A DNA stretch of 64,000 nucleotides, from contig JBLDXI010000033.1 of NCBI GenBank assembly GCA_047495785.1, forward strand, positions 2,046,001-2,110,000, given 5' to 3'. Origin of the DNA: Lepidodermella squamata (lineage: Eukaryota > Gastrotricha). Both the position numbers and the translations under genes were made by a program. Shown piece after piece: positions 13,929 to 25,718 of the stretch. How positions within the stretch are numbered: the first letter of the stretch is position 1; each line of letters starts with the position of its first letter. The notes beneath the pieces are model-generated. The model had not been told where the DNA came from. It did not search any database and saw only the letters and a program-made list of their open reading frames with translations.

Positions 13929-14568
13929 AATTCGTCGTAGCTTTTACTCTAAAATATTTTAAACGAAAAACAAAGTTGTGTTACACAGGTTTTGACTCTC
14001 GGTATGTGAGAATGATGCCTTGAAAAAATCGGTTTTTTTGAAGAATCTGCTGCGTAATTTAAAAATCCTAAGCAAACTTAGCAGCATAGCTATTACTCTT
14101 ATTATATATCCCGTATCAATTATTATATTGGCTAATTTAGTTGGACTTCTCTTGTTTGTGAGTGCTATTTCTTTTATTCGCGCCGATGTTTCATCAACTG
14201 CTTGTACGAATTCAACAATCGTCGTTCATCCGTACTGAAAAACTGTATAACCAAACTAGGCTCTACTGACTGTCTTTCTGTTTATGTGCATTAAACGCTT
14301 ACAAGGTGAGGTAAAAAACGCACATTGAACGAATTGGATGTTCGCTCGCTTGCCTCTATAGCAAAGATGCGCCAGTTGTGGTCTATAATTATCATCATCA
14401 TTGTCAAAATGTGTGATATCTTCAACTACGGTTTTGATCTTCGATTGATGCTCTTCGCGTGAAATTGTTCTGTCACGTTCTGTTTTCGAAACAGCCTAGT
14501 AAAAAGTTGGTTTCTCTAATTTTCCTATTTTTTGTTTTCCTTTAGGTTTTTAACCCTAATAAAGTGTC
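13929..14568 (+). other. Intergenic stretch between GANAB and TM9SF4
   Basis: About 640 nt, AT-rich. A 72-codon frame starting with TTG (14020-14238) is hydrophobic but has no support. A strong 3' splice-like site (tttgttttcctttag, ending 14545) lies 24 nt before the TM9SF4 start and is probably the leader acceptor for that mRNA. Confidence 0.5.
14531..14545 (+). promoter_or_regulatory. Probable spliced-leader acceptor before TM9SF4
   Basis: tttgttttcctttag is a strong 3' splice site 24 nt upstream of the ATG, with no 5' exon visible. It is one example of a pattern seen at most genes here: AG at 1237, 10745, 17329, 18773, 19311, 20661, 25681 and 34329 on +, and 31700, 38718, 39567 and 47234 on -. 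Confidence 0.55.
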
Positions 14569-16589
14569 ATGGGGCATTGGAGGCTAACGGTTTTGATCGT
14601 TTCCGCCCTGCTCTCGCCGGTCACGCCGTTCTACGTACCTGGAGTTGCGCCGCAGGTGTTCCACCAGGGTGATTCAGTCGAAGTCAAAGCTGTGAAACTC
14701 ACGTCTAGTCGAACCCAACTTCCGTACGATTACTACTTTCTTCCATTTTGCGCTCCTGCCGACGGAAATATTCAGTATAAAGCTGAGAATCTGGGTGAAA
14801 TTATTAGGGGCGATCGTATCGTTAACACGCCATACACCGTGAAAATGGACACCAACGACGAATGTGCCGTGCTTTGTTCGAAAGATCTGAACAAGGACGA
14901 AGTTAGCGTGTTCCGCCACGCGATCAAATTCGAATATTTCGTGCATCTCCTAGTCGATAACTTGCCATCTGTTACACGGCTTTCGGTCTTGAGTGCAGTC
15001 GAGGGTGACAAAGGAGGTTCGCACGAGCACAGTCATCTTGGCCGCGTCGAGCCTGGATACCGACTTGGCATCGCGGAGCCGGAAGGCAAACGCGTTATTT
15101 TCAACAACCACCTCAAACTGAAGCTCAGATATCACTTGGAAGAGGATAAAACTTACCGAATTGTCGGCTTTGAAACGGAACCTGTTTCCATCGATTGGAC
15201 AAAGGCCGCTGAGCAGCCTGCTAATGGCAAATGTAAACTGCCAGGCACCACCGATAAGGCTCTCATTTTTGAAGAGAAAGACGAGGGTCGTAAGGTGTAC
15301 TTCACTTATTCAGTCTCTTGGGAACCTAGTGATGTGAAATGGGCTTCACGCTGGGACGCCTATCTCGAAATGGCTGATGTCCAAATTCACTGGTTTTCCA
15401 TAATTAACAGCATCGTTGTCGTATTTTTCCTCACTGGCATTATCGCCGTTATTTTCATCCGAGCCCTTCGTCGCGATATTGCCAAGTACAATTTGAAAGA
15501 AGATCTTGAGGAAACACTGGAAGAGTCTGGATGGAAACTAGTCCATGGCGATGTTTTCCGCCCCCCTCGCCGTCCGATTCTCTTCGTTTCATTGATTGGT
15601 GCAGGTGTTCAGTTGATCGGCATGACTGGAGTCACGATTTTCTTCGCTATGCTTGGCATGCTTTCTCCTTCGTCTCGAGGTGCCCTGATGACTGCCCTAA
15701 TTTTCCTTTTCGAGTTCATGGGTCTATTCGCTGGCTATTTCGGCGGCCGCCTGTATCGCACTTTGAAAGGCCAACGGTGGAAGAAGGCTGCTATTGTTAC
15801 CGGAGTTCTGTACCCTAGCATCATCTTTGCCATTGGAATCTTCTTAAATTTCTTGACCATGGGTGAAAAGTCGAGCTCTCAGCTACCTTTTACCACCCTA
15901 TTAGCTCTGTTGTCCCTGTGGTTCGGCATCAGTGTTCCACTGACATTTGCGGGTTATTACTTCGGTTACCGCAAGCAGCCGTATGAACACCCGGTTCGGA
16001 CAAACCAGATTCCCCGCCAAGTCCCCGATCAAAGTTGGTATAACAATGTGCTCATTTCCAGCCTTCTCGCCGGCATTTTGCCGTTCGGTAGCGTTTTCAT
16101 CGAACTGTTCTACATTTTGACCGCGATCTGGGAGAACCAGTACTACTACTTGTTCGGCTTTCTTTTCGTTGTCTTCATCATTCTCATAATCTCAACCGCC
16201 CAAATATCGATCGTCATGGTTTATTTCCAGTTGTGCAATGAGGTAAGAAGAATTTTACGTTAAAGAAGATGTTATTTTACGTGATTTTTTCCTTAGAATT
16301 ATCACTGGTGGTGGCGATCATTCATTGTGAGCGGTGGTCCTGCGATCTACATGTTTGCATATTCATTATTTTACTTTCTCACGAAGGTTTGCTTTTGAAT
16401 TGAATACATTTCAGAATTTAAATTTGATTTTTCATTTAGCTTGAAATCACGACAGTCATTCCGACGATGCTTTATTTTGCCTACACCTTCATCTTCTGCA
16501 TCACGTTTTTCTTGCTAACAGGAACTGTTGGCTTTTATGCTGCCTACGTCTTTGTCATCAAGATTTTCGCAGCCATCAAAATCGACTAG
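14569..16589 (+). CDS. TM9SF4: Transmembrane 9 superfamily member 4 (nonaspanin)
   Basis: Nine-pass Golgi/endosomal membrane protein of the nonaspanin family, implicated in sorting of membrane proteins and in phagocytosis. Exons 14569-16242, 16297-16386 and 16440-16589 give 637 residues (human TM9SF4 642). A signal peptide leads into [15 protein letters not shown] and [15 protein letters not shown], which are near-invariant at the start of TM9SF4. The lumenal domain contains [10 protein letters not shown]. After the first membrane segment comes [15 protein letters not shown]. The multi-pass region has [15 protein letters not shown] and [17 protein letters not shown]. The C-terminus ends [11 protein letters not shown], matching the cytosolic KxD-type sorting tail. 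Subfamily assignment to TM9SF4 rather than TM9SF2 rests on the N-terminal and C-terminal matches. Confidence 0.95.
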
Positions 16590-17361
16590 ATCACTTTCTG
16601 CTCCACTGCTTCATATAATATATCTTATCTTTAAAATTGTTGAATTGCCAGGGAATAACGACGAGTAAGGGTATATTATGAAGTTAACCGACATACCTTC
16701 TCTCTCATCTCACTGCGAACTGACGCACTAACAATCTATTGAACGACAGTGATTCCGCTCTGCTCGCCTCGCGTGTGAAGCCTAGTTTTGTTTCAGTTGT
16801 CTTCATTCGTGTTGCTACTGTAAATATAGTTTGATGAAATGTGTAACAAATTCATCTCTGTTCGACGGATTCCGTTATAAGCATGCAGTGGTAGGCCTTT
16901 TAATGGTCATTTAGTAACATTGATAAATCCGCTGATTGTGAATGGGCTTCGTTTCATGTCACCTTGATCTTAACTTATTCCGTTCTTTTTTGGATAATAT
17001 GAAACACTGTCCCCGGGCGAATTAATCTTTGAACGGCTATATCTTGGTTTTGTTGTGGATTACTTCATTCACCGTGACTGACAATAATGCTTAGGATCAA
17101 GTCAATAATAATTATCGTCATTAGCTATTCGACTAATCTTTGACTCTCGGTTCTGGAAGACTTACGATGTCTTGGAAAGATATAAAATATTATATGTATA
17201 CAAAGCCGATGAGACGTGCAAACTGTTTTCTTGTGTTATTTAACATAACTGACGCGAAAAATGCCAAGCACATCAAGTTGAAAATGTATAAAAATTGATA
17301 AAAAAAACCGATTTTTGTTCGTTCTTTAGAGTATTTTTACCAGGGCTAAAATTCTTTGAAA
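16590..17361 (+). other. Intergenic stretch before the HIBCH cluster
   Basis: About 770 nt with no credible coding frame. It should hold the TM9SF4 3' UTR and the promoter of the four-gene cluster. A splice-acceptor-like gttctttag ends at 17329, 32 nt before the HIBCH ATG. Confidence 0.5.
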
Positions 17362-18655
17362 ATGAGCCCTTTAATAAGAAGGCTATGCATGGTCACTGTG
17401 CGACGCTGCTTATCCTCTACGCCTGTGAAACCGGCCGCGGAGCCTGAAGTACTATTTGACACAGCTGGCAAAATAGGTTTCATCACCCTGAACAGACCGA
17501 AACAATTGAACGCTTTGACTTTGAACATGGTAAGAATGATGTATCCTCAACTAAGACGATATGAAGCCGATCAAGAAATTGGCGCAATTGTAGTGCGAGG
17601 TGCTGGTGGCGGCCGCGCTTTTTGCGCCGGTTTGTCGATGATCTCTTTTCGATATTAGGAAACAATTGATTTTTTTTAAGGTGGCGATGTCGTTTCAATA
17701 GTGAAATCAGCGAAATCCACTGATCAAACAGTTGCGCATTCCTTTTTCAAAGAGGAATATCTGCTTGATTATGCGACATCAGTTTGTCCCAAGCCGTATG
17801 TTTCAATCATTGATGGTGTTGTTATGGGAGGCGGTTTCGGTATTTCAGTTCACGGAAAATACCGTGTAGCTACCGAGCGGACGGTTTTCGCGATGCCTGA
17901 GACAGCAATTGGCTTGTTCCCAGATGTGGGCGGTGGTTACTTCCTGCCCCGTCTACCTGGTAATCTCGGTGTTTTCCTCGGCCTGACTGGTTTCCGCCTC
18001 AAAGGCTGGGATGTGTATAAGGCTGGTATTGCTACCCATTTTTGCAGAGCTGAGATCCTGCCCGAACTCGAGCGTGTTCTGGCGCGATTATACGAACCTA
18101 GCCACGAATCCGTGGCACGAGTTCTCGAGGATTTCCACACACGGTCCTCGATAGACAAAGAATTCATTTTGCAACCTCACGTCGACAAAATCGCGACAGT
18201 TTTCGACGTGAACGCATCTGTCGAGCAAATCCTCGAAAATCTGCAAACTGAAGGCTCTGAATGGTCGCTTCAGCAAGTAGAGATCCTCCGGAAGGCATCG
18301 CCGACATCACTCAAAATCACCAACAAATTGTTTCAGCATGGCGATAATTTGGAACTAGCTGAGAGTCTTCAAGTCGAATAGTTTGTTTTTGTGGGAATTC
18401 AATCGCTGTATCTCATTTATTTCTTTCAATTCTAGTCGACTGGCTGTAAGATGCTGCGAAGATAACGATTTTGCTGAAGGAGTTCGTGCTGTGTTGATTG
18501 ACAAAGATCAAAAGCCCAAATGGGACCCGCCATCAGTCGAAGAAGTTCTCGGTGAAAAGGTCGATTTCTACTTCTCCCCCTTATCTGCTCCCTTAACGGA
18601 GTGCGAAGTCACAAAAGAATACGAAAAGCCGGTTCTACCAGCTGCAAAGCTTTAA
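17362..18655 (+). CDS. HIBCH: 3-hydroxyisobutyryl-CoA hydrolase, mitochondrial
   Basis: Crotonase-fold enzyme of valine catabolism, hydrolysing 3-hydroxyisobutyryl-CoA in mitochondria. Exons 17362-17629, 17681-18380 and 18436-18655 encode 395 residues (human 386). The N-terminus is basic and Ser-rich ([19 protein letters not shown]), a plausible mitochondrial presequence. Splicing at 17629/17681 rebuilds the oxyanion motif FCAGGDV; that intron ends with AAG instead of CAG or TAG. Downstream are [37 protein letters not shown] and ASPTSLKIT. The last exon has the family C-terminal motif [19 protein letters not shown]. It is the first gene of a same-strand cluster: its stop is 128 nt before the TMEM14 start, and an AATAAA signal at 18746 lies between them. 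Confidence 0.93.
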
Positions 18656-18783
18656 AAATATTTGCGACACATCAAATGACCTCTTATTTTCTCGATCTTG
18701 TTTAACCAGTGTCTAGCTTTTTCTGAATTCCGATTAAAAATCGTAAATAAACTCATTTTTTCCTGTCGTCTAGAGGTTAATAA

Positions 18784-19210
18784 ATGGCAAATTGGGATTA
18801 CATCTCATTCGGTTATGCCGCCCTGTTGGCTGTGGGTGGTATCATGGGTTATGTCAAGAAAGGTGGGTCCCATTTACTGACACTTCGTGCTTTTCAAGGC
18901 CAACATTGATTCAGGAAGTGTCCCCTCTCTTGCCGCTGGTGTCTCTTTCGGCGCCCTGGCTGCCTTTGGCGCTTATTTGGCATCCAAGGACCCCAATAAC
19001 TACCTCGTTATTGCCGGTGAAAATGTCAAAATTGCATGAAAAATGCGTATTTACACCTAATTTTGCGTAGGTGTTGCCGTGGCAATGAGTGGTGTCATGG
19101 GCTACCGATTTTTCAACTCTGGAAAGTTTATGCCTGCAGGATTGACCCTGCTCCTTAGCTTGGGTATGGTCGCTCGCTTTGGCCAGCGCGCTCTTACCAG
19201 CGGACGTTGA
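18784..19210 (+). CDS. TMEM14: TMEM14-family small mitochondrial membrane protein
   Basis: A small multi-pass membrane protein of the Tmemb_14 family; vertebrate TMEM14C is in the inner mitochondrial membrane and supports heme synthesis. Exons 18784-18862, 18915-19016 and 19071-19210 give 106 residues. The protein reads [19 protein letters not shown], then [37 protein letters not shown] and SLGMVARFG, which follows TMEM14A/B/C along its full length. The first intron must end at the cag at 18914: the closer aag at 18900 would introduce a stop. The start codon is embedded in the string ttaataaatgg. Second gene of the cluster, with a trans-splice-like tag at 18773. I cannot tell which vertebrate paralogue it matches best. 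Confidence 0.9.
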
Positions 19211-19323
19211 AAACACGCTTTAAATGACATTCTAACTATTTTCGATTCTTTTCGTGACAGCTGATCTTTCTGATTGAAGCTTTAAAGCTATGATTCTTCC
19301 AATTTTAATAGTTTGTTTAATAA

Positions 19324-20589
19324 ATGGCTGAATTGTGCACTGTAATCGTGGGAACTTATGAAAAGCTAATTCTTGGGTATGAATTATCGAAAAACGAAGA
19401 AGATAAATGGGAGTTCAAAATCGTTTTCACGAATAATGCTCATCTCGCGCCCGTTCGATGCTTAGCCATATCGGCATCTCGCGGCATCTTGGCGTCAGCT
19501 GGTTCTGACGAGGCGATTCGTTTGCTGGACCTCAAACGCCGTGTAGAGGTGGGGAGCCTTCCGTTTCACTCGGGATCGATCAACGCCCTACATTTCTACA
19601 AAGCCAGCCATTTGTTCAGCTGTAGCGATGATGGCAAAATGGTGGTTTGGCGGAAACGAGATTGGCGAATGCTGAAAGCCTTCAAACGCCACAAAGGTCA
19701 GCCTGTAAAGGGTGTCGCAGTGCACCCGACGGGCTGTTTGGCGCTCAGTGTGGGCAATGACCGAACGCTACGAACCTGGGATTTGATCGCCGGCAAAAAC
19801 GCCTTCTCCATCAATCTGAAACAAAGTAGGCTAATTTGTTCTTTTTTCAATTCAGCTGGCTAATTGATCATCTTTGTCAGGTGCTGAATCAGTAATGTGG
19901 TCCCCTGAAGGCTCATATTTCGCCGTTGTGTTTGAATCTTGGATCGACATTTATTCAGCTGAGCTAGGTCGGATCTGCGCGTCTTTCCCGGAAGCTGCTC
20001 ACACCAAGGAGTCGAACATCATTTCCCCATCGAAGAAAATCACAACTGCAACTTTTATTTCGGTTTGTGCTTTCTTAACTAAAGGATTAGCTTCTCATTC
20101 GCATTTTATCAGGATGAAGTCATATTGTTCGCTATGGAATCGGGCCTGCTCTACAGTGCGAATTTCGGCAAAGCTGGTACAAAATCTGTAGTGGCCGAAG
20201 TTGAAGCTCACAAATTAAGGTGGGTTGAATTTATTGCATTTCAAAGTTTTCAATTCTGTCTCTTATTTTTTAGAGTTAAAGGCATCGGACTCATTTCCAA
20301 GCCAGTGAATAATCGAGCTTTGATCGTGACGGCAGCGAGTGATGGCGAAATAAAGCTATGGAAGCACAAGTTGCCCCCATCACCTGTTGGCAGCGACACC
20401 TTCGAGTGTCTTGCATCTATCAGGACCGACTTCAGAATCCTATCACTTGCGATTTGGAAGCCTGAAGATTCAGTGCCAACTCCTGAGAAGCCAGCGAAAA
20501 CGGTCAAGGCTGCTTCAAAGAAGAAACAAATATCTGACACCAAGTCGCCGAAGAAAATGAAAAAATCGAACAAGCAACGCTCTGAGTAG
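19324..20589 (+). CDS. PAK1IP1: PAK1-interacting protein 1 / Mak11-like WD40 ribosome-biogenesis factor
   Basis: WD40 protein of the PAK1IP1/Mak11 family, which acts in the nucleolus in 60S ribosomal subunit assembly. Exons 19324-19825, 19881-20062, 20113-20219 and 20274-20589 encode 368 residues. It starts with the family-typical ELCTVIVGTYEKLILGYEL. WD repeats include LASAGSDEAIRLLDLKRR, LFSCSDDGKMVVWRKRDW, LALSVGNDRTLRTWDL and TAASDGEIKLWK. The KGVAVHPTGCLALSVG stretch is highly diagnostic. The C-terminus is a lysine-rich nucleolar-type tail (SKKKQISDTKSPKKMKKS). Third gene of the cluster, starting 113 nt after the TMEM14 stop, again with the ATG inside ttaataaatgg. An AATAAA signal lies 14 nt after its stop. 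Confidence 0.92.
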
Positions 20590-20677
20590 GGAAATTTGTG
20601 CAAAATAAAGTTGAATAATGTTGTTGGTTATCTTGATAGCGTGTTTTACTCTAAATTTTAGTTTATTTTTGTTGTTA

Positions 20678-21373
20678 ATGCAACCAGATAGAAGGTTCGG
20701 CATTCTCATCAGCGGTAAACGAAAATCCGGCAAAGATTTTGTTGCTGATCGGTTGACGCAGTTGATAAGTGACCGTCTGGGCGATGAAAAATCTGTTGTT
20801 CAACTGAGAATTGCGGAGTCGCTCAAAAGACGTTTCGCTGAAATTCATGGCGTCGATGTCGAGAAGCTGATGGGCACATCGGAGTATAAAGACTTACATC
20901 GAGTCAAAATGATTGAGTGGAGCGAGAACGAACGAAGAACCAGTGAGGATCTGTGCCAGTTCTGCCGGGCAGCTGCGAAATCGGCTTTATCTGCCGATAA
21001 AATATCAGCCAAGGTGTGGATTGTGGTCGATTGCCGGCGACATTTTGAAGTCAACTATTTCCTGCTTGATGATTCCGAAGGCAGGCAAATAGGCCGTTTG
21101 AAGGCTGGTGTGGTCACGGTGAGGGTCGAAGCGAGCGTGAAAGTCAGGGAAAGTCGCGGGTGGAAGTTTATCAAAGGTAAACTTTGAAATTCGCCTAAAA
21201 TCAATTCAACTTTTTTTACAGGAGCTGACGATATTGATAGCGAGTGCGGGTTGGACGATTGGCCTAAGTGGGACTTTTTAATTGTGAACGATGATATCGA
21301 TTCAAGCTCTCTCGACAAACAGTTGGCCGCCATTGTCGACCTCGTTCAGTCCAGTTTAATCTCGTCAGAGTGA
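20678..21373 (+). CDS. PMVK: Phosphomevalonate kinase, animal type
   Basis: Phosphorylates mevalonate 5-phosphate to the diphosphate in the isoprenoid pathway. Exons 20678-21176 and 21222-21373 encode 216 residues (human 192). The P-loop reads ILISGKRKSGKDFVADRL at residues 9-26, the signature of the animal (not GHMP-type) enzyme. RIAESLKRRFAE, LMGTSEYKDLHR and VDCRRHFEVNYF follow, and the C-terminus has DDWPKWDFLIVND. I chose the ATG at 20678, not the in-frame upstream ATG at 20618, because a splice-acceptor-like aattttag ends at 20661 between them and the P-loop lies at the expected distance. Last gene of the cluster; an AATAAA at 21451-21456 probably terminates the polycistron. Confidence 0.92.
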
Positions 21374-21450
21374 GCCTAACATCGTGTTTACCTGCTGCCG
21401 CAAAATATCGATTATTCATCTCATATTTCTAATTATTTTGATAACACGCC

Positions 21451-21456
21451 AATAAA
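21451..21456 (+). terminator. Poly(A) signal AATAAA after PMVK
   Basis: A canonical hexamer 78 nt after the PMVK stop and the last one in the cluster, so it is the likely 3' end of the polycistronic transcript. Confidence 0.6.
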
Positions 21457-24183
21457 GTGACTGCCAACACCATCTTCGTTTTGTTTTGTTTTATACGGTC
21501 AATTAAAATTAACGATTTGTGCACACGCTCGTCAGCTCGTGTGTGCGGGTGTACGTACATGCCTTTTACCGCCTCAGTTCAAGTGCAAGTACAGCTTTTT
21601 CTGCAGTTTCGATCTTTTACGCCTCATAATGTGAGTGTGTGCTCAACGTCACTTATCGTTCTGCATGCGAGGTGCGAAAAAGATAAGTTTCAGGAATTTG
21701 TATTGATTCAGCTATTTCAGCTGCTGAACATGTCATCTTTCGTATATTTCACTCGCTCTGTGCCCGAGAGCTTCTGATATTATGGGGAAATATTTATTCG
21801 AGAAATTGTGTTCATAATTCGTAAACATGCGGGCCGCAATAATCCTATACCACATCGCCGCATCTTGTCGGCGGCAAAGCGCGCCCTAAAAATTGTCAAC
21901 TGCGATGAAGCGAGCATATCCTCTGCGGGAAATAATAATTTTTTAATAAAAATCACGTAGTAATAATAAATGAGGCGAGCGCATCACCAACAGTATATAA
22001 GGACCAACGTCCGCTATATTAATGTCCGCCTTATAAGCTCTCTCGCCTCGTAATATCCTCGACTCAATATTGCCAACCAATCAATAAATTTATGGCTGTT
22101 GTAGATAATTTCTACGTGGATACAATCGCGCTTCAGAAGCGACACTGTTAATTTTACATATTTTTAACTCATGTGCGACTATCTTGCACTGAAAAATTAA
22201 CGCGCCAGTGCCCAAATTGTGACAGCATTTTCCACTCATGGTCGAGCCGAGTTGTTTACAGCTTTAGACGCAGCCGTAGGATTTTGACTATACCATCGGC
22301 TTGGCCGAAATCCGAAACGACACATAGCGAAAAATCGTAGCACTCGGGACATGTTGTTCCATGATTGACATTCAACGCTTGTTTGATCAGACTGTTTGTC
22401 TATCAAAAATTGAAAGCAAACAATAATGTCGCAACCGTAATGAGCCTATAAGCGCAAAAATAAGTTTAATTCGGCCTGAAACATAGCATGTTAATATGTA
22501 TTTTGGCCCTTGCCTGTTGGCATGCCAACTGTGATTGTAGCCCATGCGCGCCTGATCTTTATACTACGGCTGAGCCCATTCTCTGCTATTCAGGATTAAG
22601 CCTATTATTTGTATTTCGCCTCTTGATATATCGGTCGCTTGAAGAAAAAATGCGCGCGTATGCGTGTTTATACATGTTGCAATAACAACTAGGGCGTATT
22701 TATTATTTTTTAAACGAGAATGCCTCCCTGTTCAGTGATGTATGATTCACGCTCGCAGCCTCGCCTGATACTACCTTTATTGACTCGGAACACGCTCTCG
22801 TAACGCGTGATTCCCGTATCTAATACCTACGCAATAATAGGTATTCTCTTGTGAGCTCATCCACCCATGGAGCCAAGGTAGGAAGGGCCCGGATATCATG
22901 GTATGAGAAAATCAAAACCGAGTCGATAACTTATTAAGACAACACCAATAATAAGCCGTCGAAATACTGCCGAGAGCCAATTATTATGTTATACGACGTT
23001 GTAAGCTTTGCATATTTCATGCCAGTAGTTGGCCGATGAACCTCAAGAATCGCTGTAAGATAATCGTTAACTTGAGAAAAAATACTATTAACGCTCCTCC
23101 ATTGTAAGCCGATTTTGTTATTGTTTTTCCCTTTCCATTGTGTGCTCCTTTTCTTTCCGTTGCAAAACCCCTGCATAATTTAGAAAACATGTAAAACATC
23201 TTATAAGCTACTTCCGGCTTGCTACTCCTCCATATCCAGCTGAAGCATAGCATCATCATGCCTTTCATGACAGTGGGAAGCGATGCGCGAGTAAAAGTTG
23301 TTCCACAAGAATATTTCACACAGACAAAAAATTAGCCGTAGCAGTTCTGGATGAGAGCCGAATTCGAATGATTACTCTATGAATTGCTTTGATACGCTTT
23401 TTTACCTGCATAATAATTATGTGGCACGTTACGTTAAACTTTTCAGTTTCCGCCCTACACTATTACACTATTACATTGATTACCTTTATAGCTTGTGGTC
23501 TTATATATTACTAATTATAGTGCGAGTTAGCAGGGTTCTTTTCTTCGCCCTGAAGAAAGGAACCCACTCCAAGCCATACAGAATTTCCAACCCTCATGTT
23601 CGATCAGAATTGCGCTTTCTCGCTTCCTGAACATGTCAGCCACTCATCTTTTAGTGCCTACTCTTGCTAGCTTACCTTTTTCAGATTACATCATAATCCG
23701 GGCTTAGATGTATTTATAATTTGAAGATATTTTGCGACGTAAAAATTAGCAAACATTTTTCCGGAAACGACTCGCCTTCAGTAATTCATTTCCCTTTTTC
23801 TCACCCCACCTTCCTGTGACCTTGTTTAGCGAAATTAATTTTCTACAAGAACCAATCTCACTATACTCATTTTTTACCACCTGCTGGTTTGCGTATTTTC
23901 AGTAATTAAAGACGGTATAACCGTTCAACCTGGCACATTTCTGGCTCGGTGCCCCATTGGATGAGTGCTAGTAAATCTGTGGATCGCATTCAAGTTGCCA
24001 TAGAGAAAAAAATCGCTACATTTATTTCCGCAATGTTTGCTCACCCACCGTATTTCGCTGCAACGGACACCAGGCCATGCTTCCTGTCGCGTCATCGAAC
24101 CCTGCTACGATCTGCCGCGTTTTTTGCAGATAGAGCGCTCAGATTAATGCGTAAATTATACAAGTAGCGACAAGTAGCGCGTG

Positions 24184-24203
24184 TATATTGCCATGGCAAT
24201 ATA
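24184..24203. repeat. Perfect 20-nt palindrome
   Basis: tatattgcca followed directly by its reverse complement tggcaatata, centred on ccatgg. It lies in the gene-free region. It may be a dimeric transcription-factor site or chance. Confidence 0.4.
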
Positions 24204-25237
24204 TGCGATTTAGCTTATATTGTATTTTAGCGCTGCTATTATTGAGCGCTTCGTTCTTCGTCTGCTCTTCTAATATCGATTTAACTGCGGATCAGACTCG
24301 TCGCGTAGCCGACGCTAGCCTCGCTGTTTGTTGTACAAGCATTTTTACCTTTTCCTCGTCGCACGCTCGCCATCCACATTCGCATCCGCACCCCTATAAC
24401 ATTATTTCGTATAATATCGCGTAATACTTATTATTATACTGTGCACTTAATGCGTAAATGTGCATCAAATTTATATACGAAAAATCGGCGATAGTTGCGA
24501 CCGAAAATAATCACGCTGTAATGCCACACTCTGCTGCTACCTACTACACGCACATGTGTCAGCAAAATAGGTACTCTACTACACGTTGAATTATTAGTAT
24601 TTATAAGATTTTACATTCTCACCTCTTCTGTTATGACCGACTCAGCGGGCTTTTGTTACGAGCCCATACTTGTCGAAATTTTCTGATTTTAGCAGCAATT
24701 GCTTACTTTTAGCCTTTTGCGGCGAGTTTACTTCATTTGCTTCATGTTGGCGACACTGATATCCCATTGTAAGCCATACCTATCCTTTAGCTTTCGGATT
24801 TTTCGAAAAATTTCAAAAAAAGTCACAAAATATGTTCTCAAGACTGGGGGGATTTTGCTGAAGGATTTTAATGCTAGCTAGTAAATTTATCTTCAGATTA
24901 TCAAGTTTTCGAAATTAAAAAACTCATGATACCGATAGTGGTACAGAAATTTATCGCGAATGATTAAGTTTCTCAAGAAGCTGCGATAATAAGTTTACTG
25001 CTCGACGCAAATGAATGTAGAAGTCGCACGTGTAGAGAGGAGCAGGATGTGCCTCGCTGTAGCGTGCCTTGATCGGTTCGATTTTATTATTTTTTTCGAA
25101 ATATTACATCGTCGCCACACAACTTGCCCCACGCCCTCTAGTCGCGCATCGGAGCGGCATGTGAGTTGATAAACACATTGTCACGTTGGCTGCCGATCGA
25201 CCGACCGGTCGCAACTTACTACTCTGGCTAAAACTAC

Positions 25238-25280
25238 TGAATACTGCATAGCTATATATACTTATATAATGCAGTATTCA
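25238..25280. repeat. Perfect 12-bp inverted repeat with 19-nt loop
   Basis: tgaatactgcat at 25238-25249 is matched by atgcagtattca at 25269-25280, with an AT-rich loop. The stem is too short for a typical microRNA precursor. Function unknown. Confidence 0.4.
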
Positions 25281-25718
25281 ATATACGTATGACTGACTGC
25301 GTACAAATGCTATACATTTGACTGAAGGAAACAGTGCCAGGGTGTCAACTATTGCACTTTTTTACAATCACTGATAATGTATTTTCATATAGTATAATGT
25401 AGGAATAGGCGAACAATCACTCCGCTGGATGCGCCGCTGCTAGGCTTTATATTTCGACATGATAGCATGTGCTGTGGCAACTTTCCATTGGAATCATGCC
25501 GATAAATGGTGAGATTTATCATTAAATATTCACATGACAACTTGTCATGGCATCTGCTGCAGCTGAGGTGTATAGGATCGAAAAATCTAGTCACGTTGCA
25601 TAAGACCTCCCAATTTTACGCATGTTTTTTAAATGTTGAGAATTATCGATTGCACCTGTATTCTCTTTTCGATTTTTATAGATTGCATCTCATTTTATTT
25701 TTAATATAATTAATAAAG

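Larger units (their letters stand above)
17362..21456 (+). other. Operon-like cluster HIBCH-TMEM14-PAK1IP1-PMVK
   Basis: Four same-strand genes have intercistronic gaps of 128, 113 and 88 nt. Each gap holds an AATAAA-type signal and a pyrimidine- or T-rich 3' splice-like AG (18773, 19311, 20661) with no matching upstream exon. This is the arrangement of polycistronic transcription resolved by polyadenylation and spliced-leader trans-splicing. The functional link between members is loose: three are mitochondrial or metabolic and one acts in ribosome assembly. Confidence 0.75.
21457..25718. other. 4.3-kb gene-free region
   Basis: The longest stretch of the window without a gene. Open frames here are short, biased and lack splice partners. 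It contains a perfect 20-nt palindrome at 24184-24203, a direct repeat of caagtagcga at 24161 and 24171, and a 12-bp perfect hairpin at 25238-25280. Its 3' part probably carries regulatory DNA of the calcium-sensor gene; an acceptor-like tttttatag ends at 25681. I saw no tRNA, rRNA or known microRNA sequence. Confidence 0.5.

Noticed and set aside
14020-14238. Small hydrophobic protein between GANAB and TM9SF4
   Set aside because: Starts with TTG in AT-rich DNA; hydrophobicity is expected from T-rich codons; no other support.
20618-20677. Upstream ATG of PMVK adding a hydrophobic leader
   Set aside because: A splice-acceptor-like site at 20661 falls between the two ATGs, and the enzyme is not expected to carry such a leader.
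25238-25280. microRNA precursor
   Set aside because: The stem is only 12 bp with no extension on either side, and no known mature microRNA matches.
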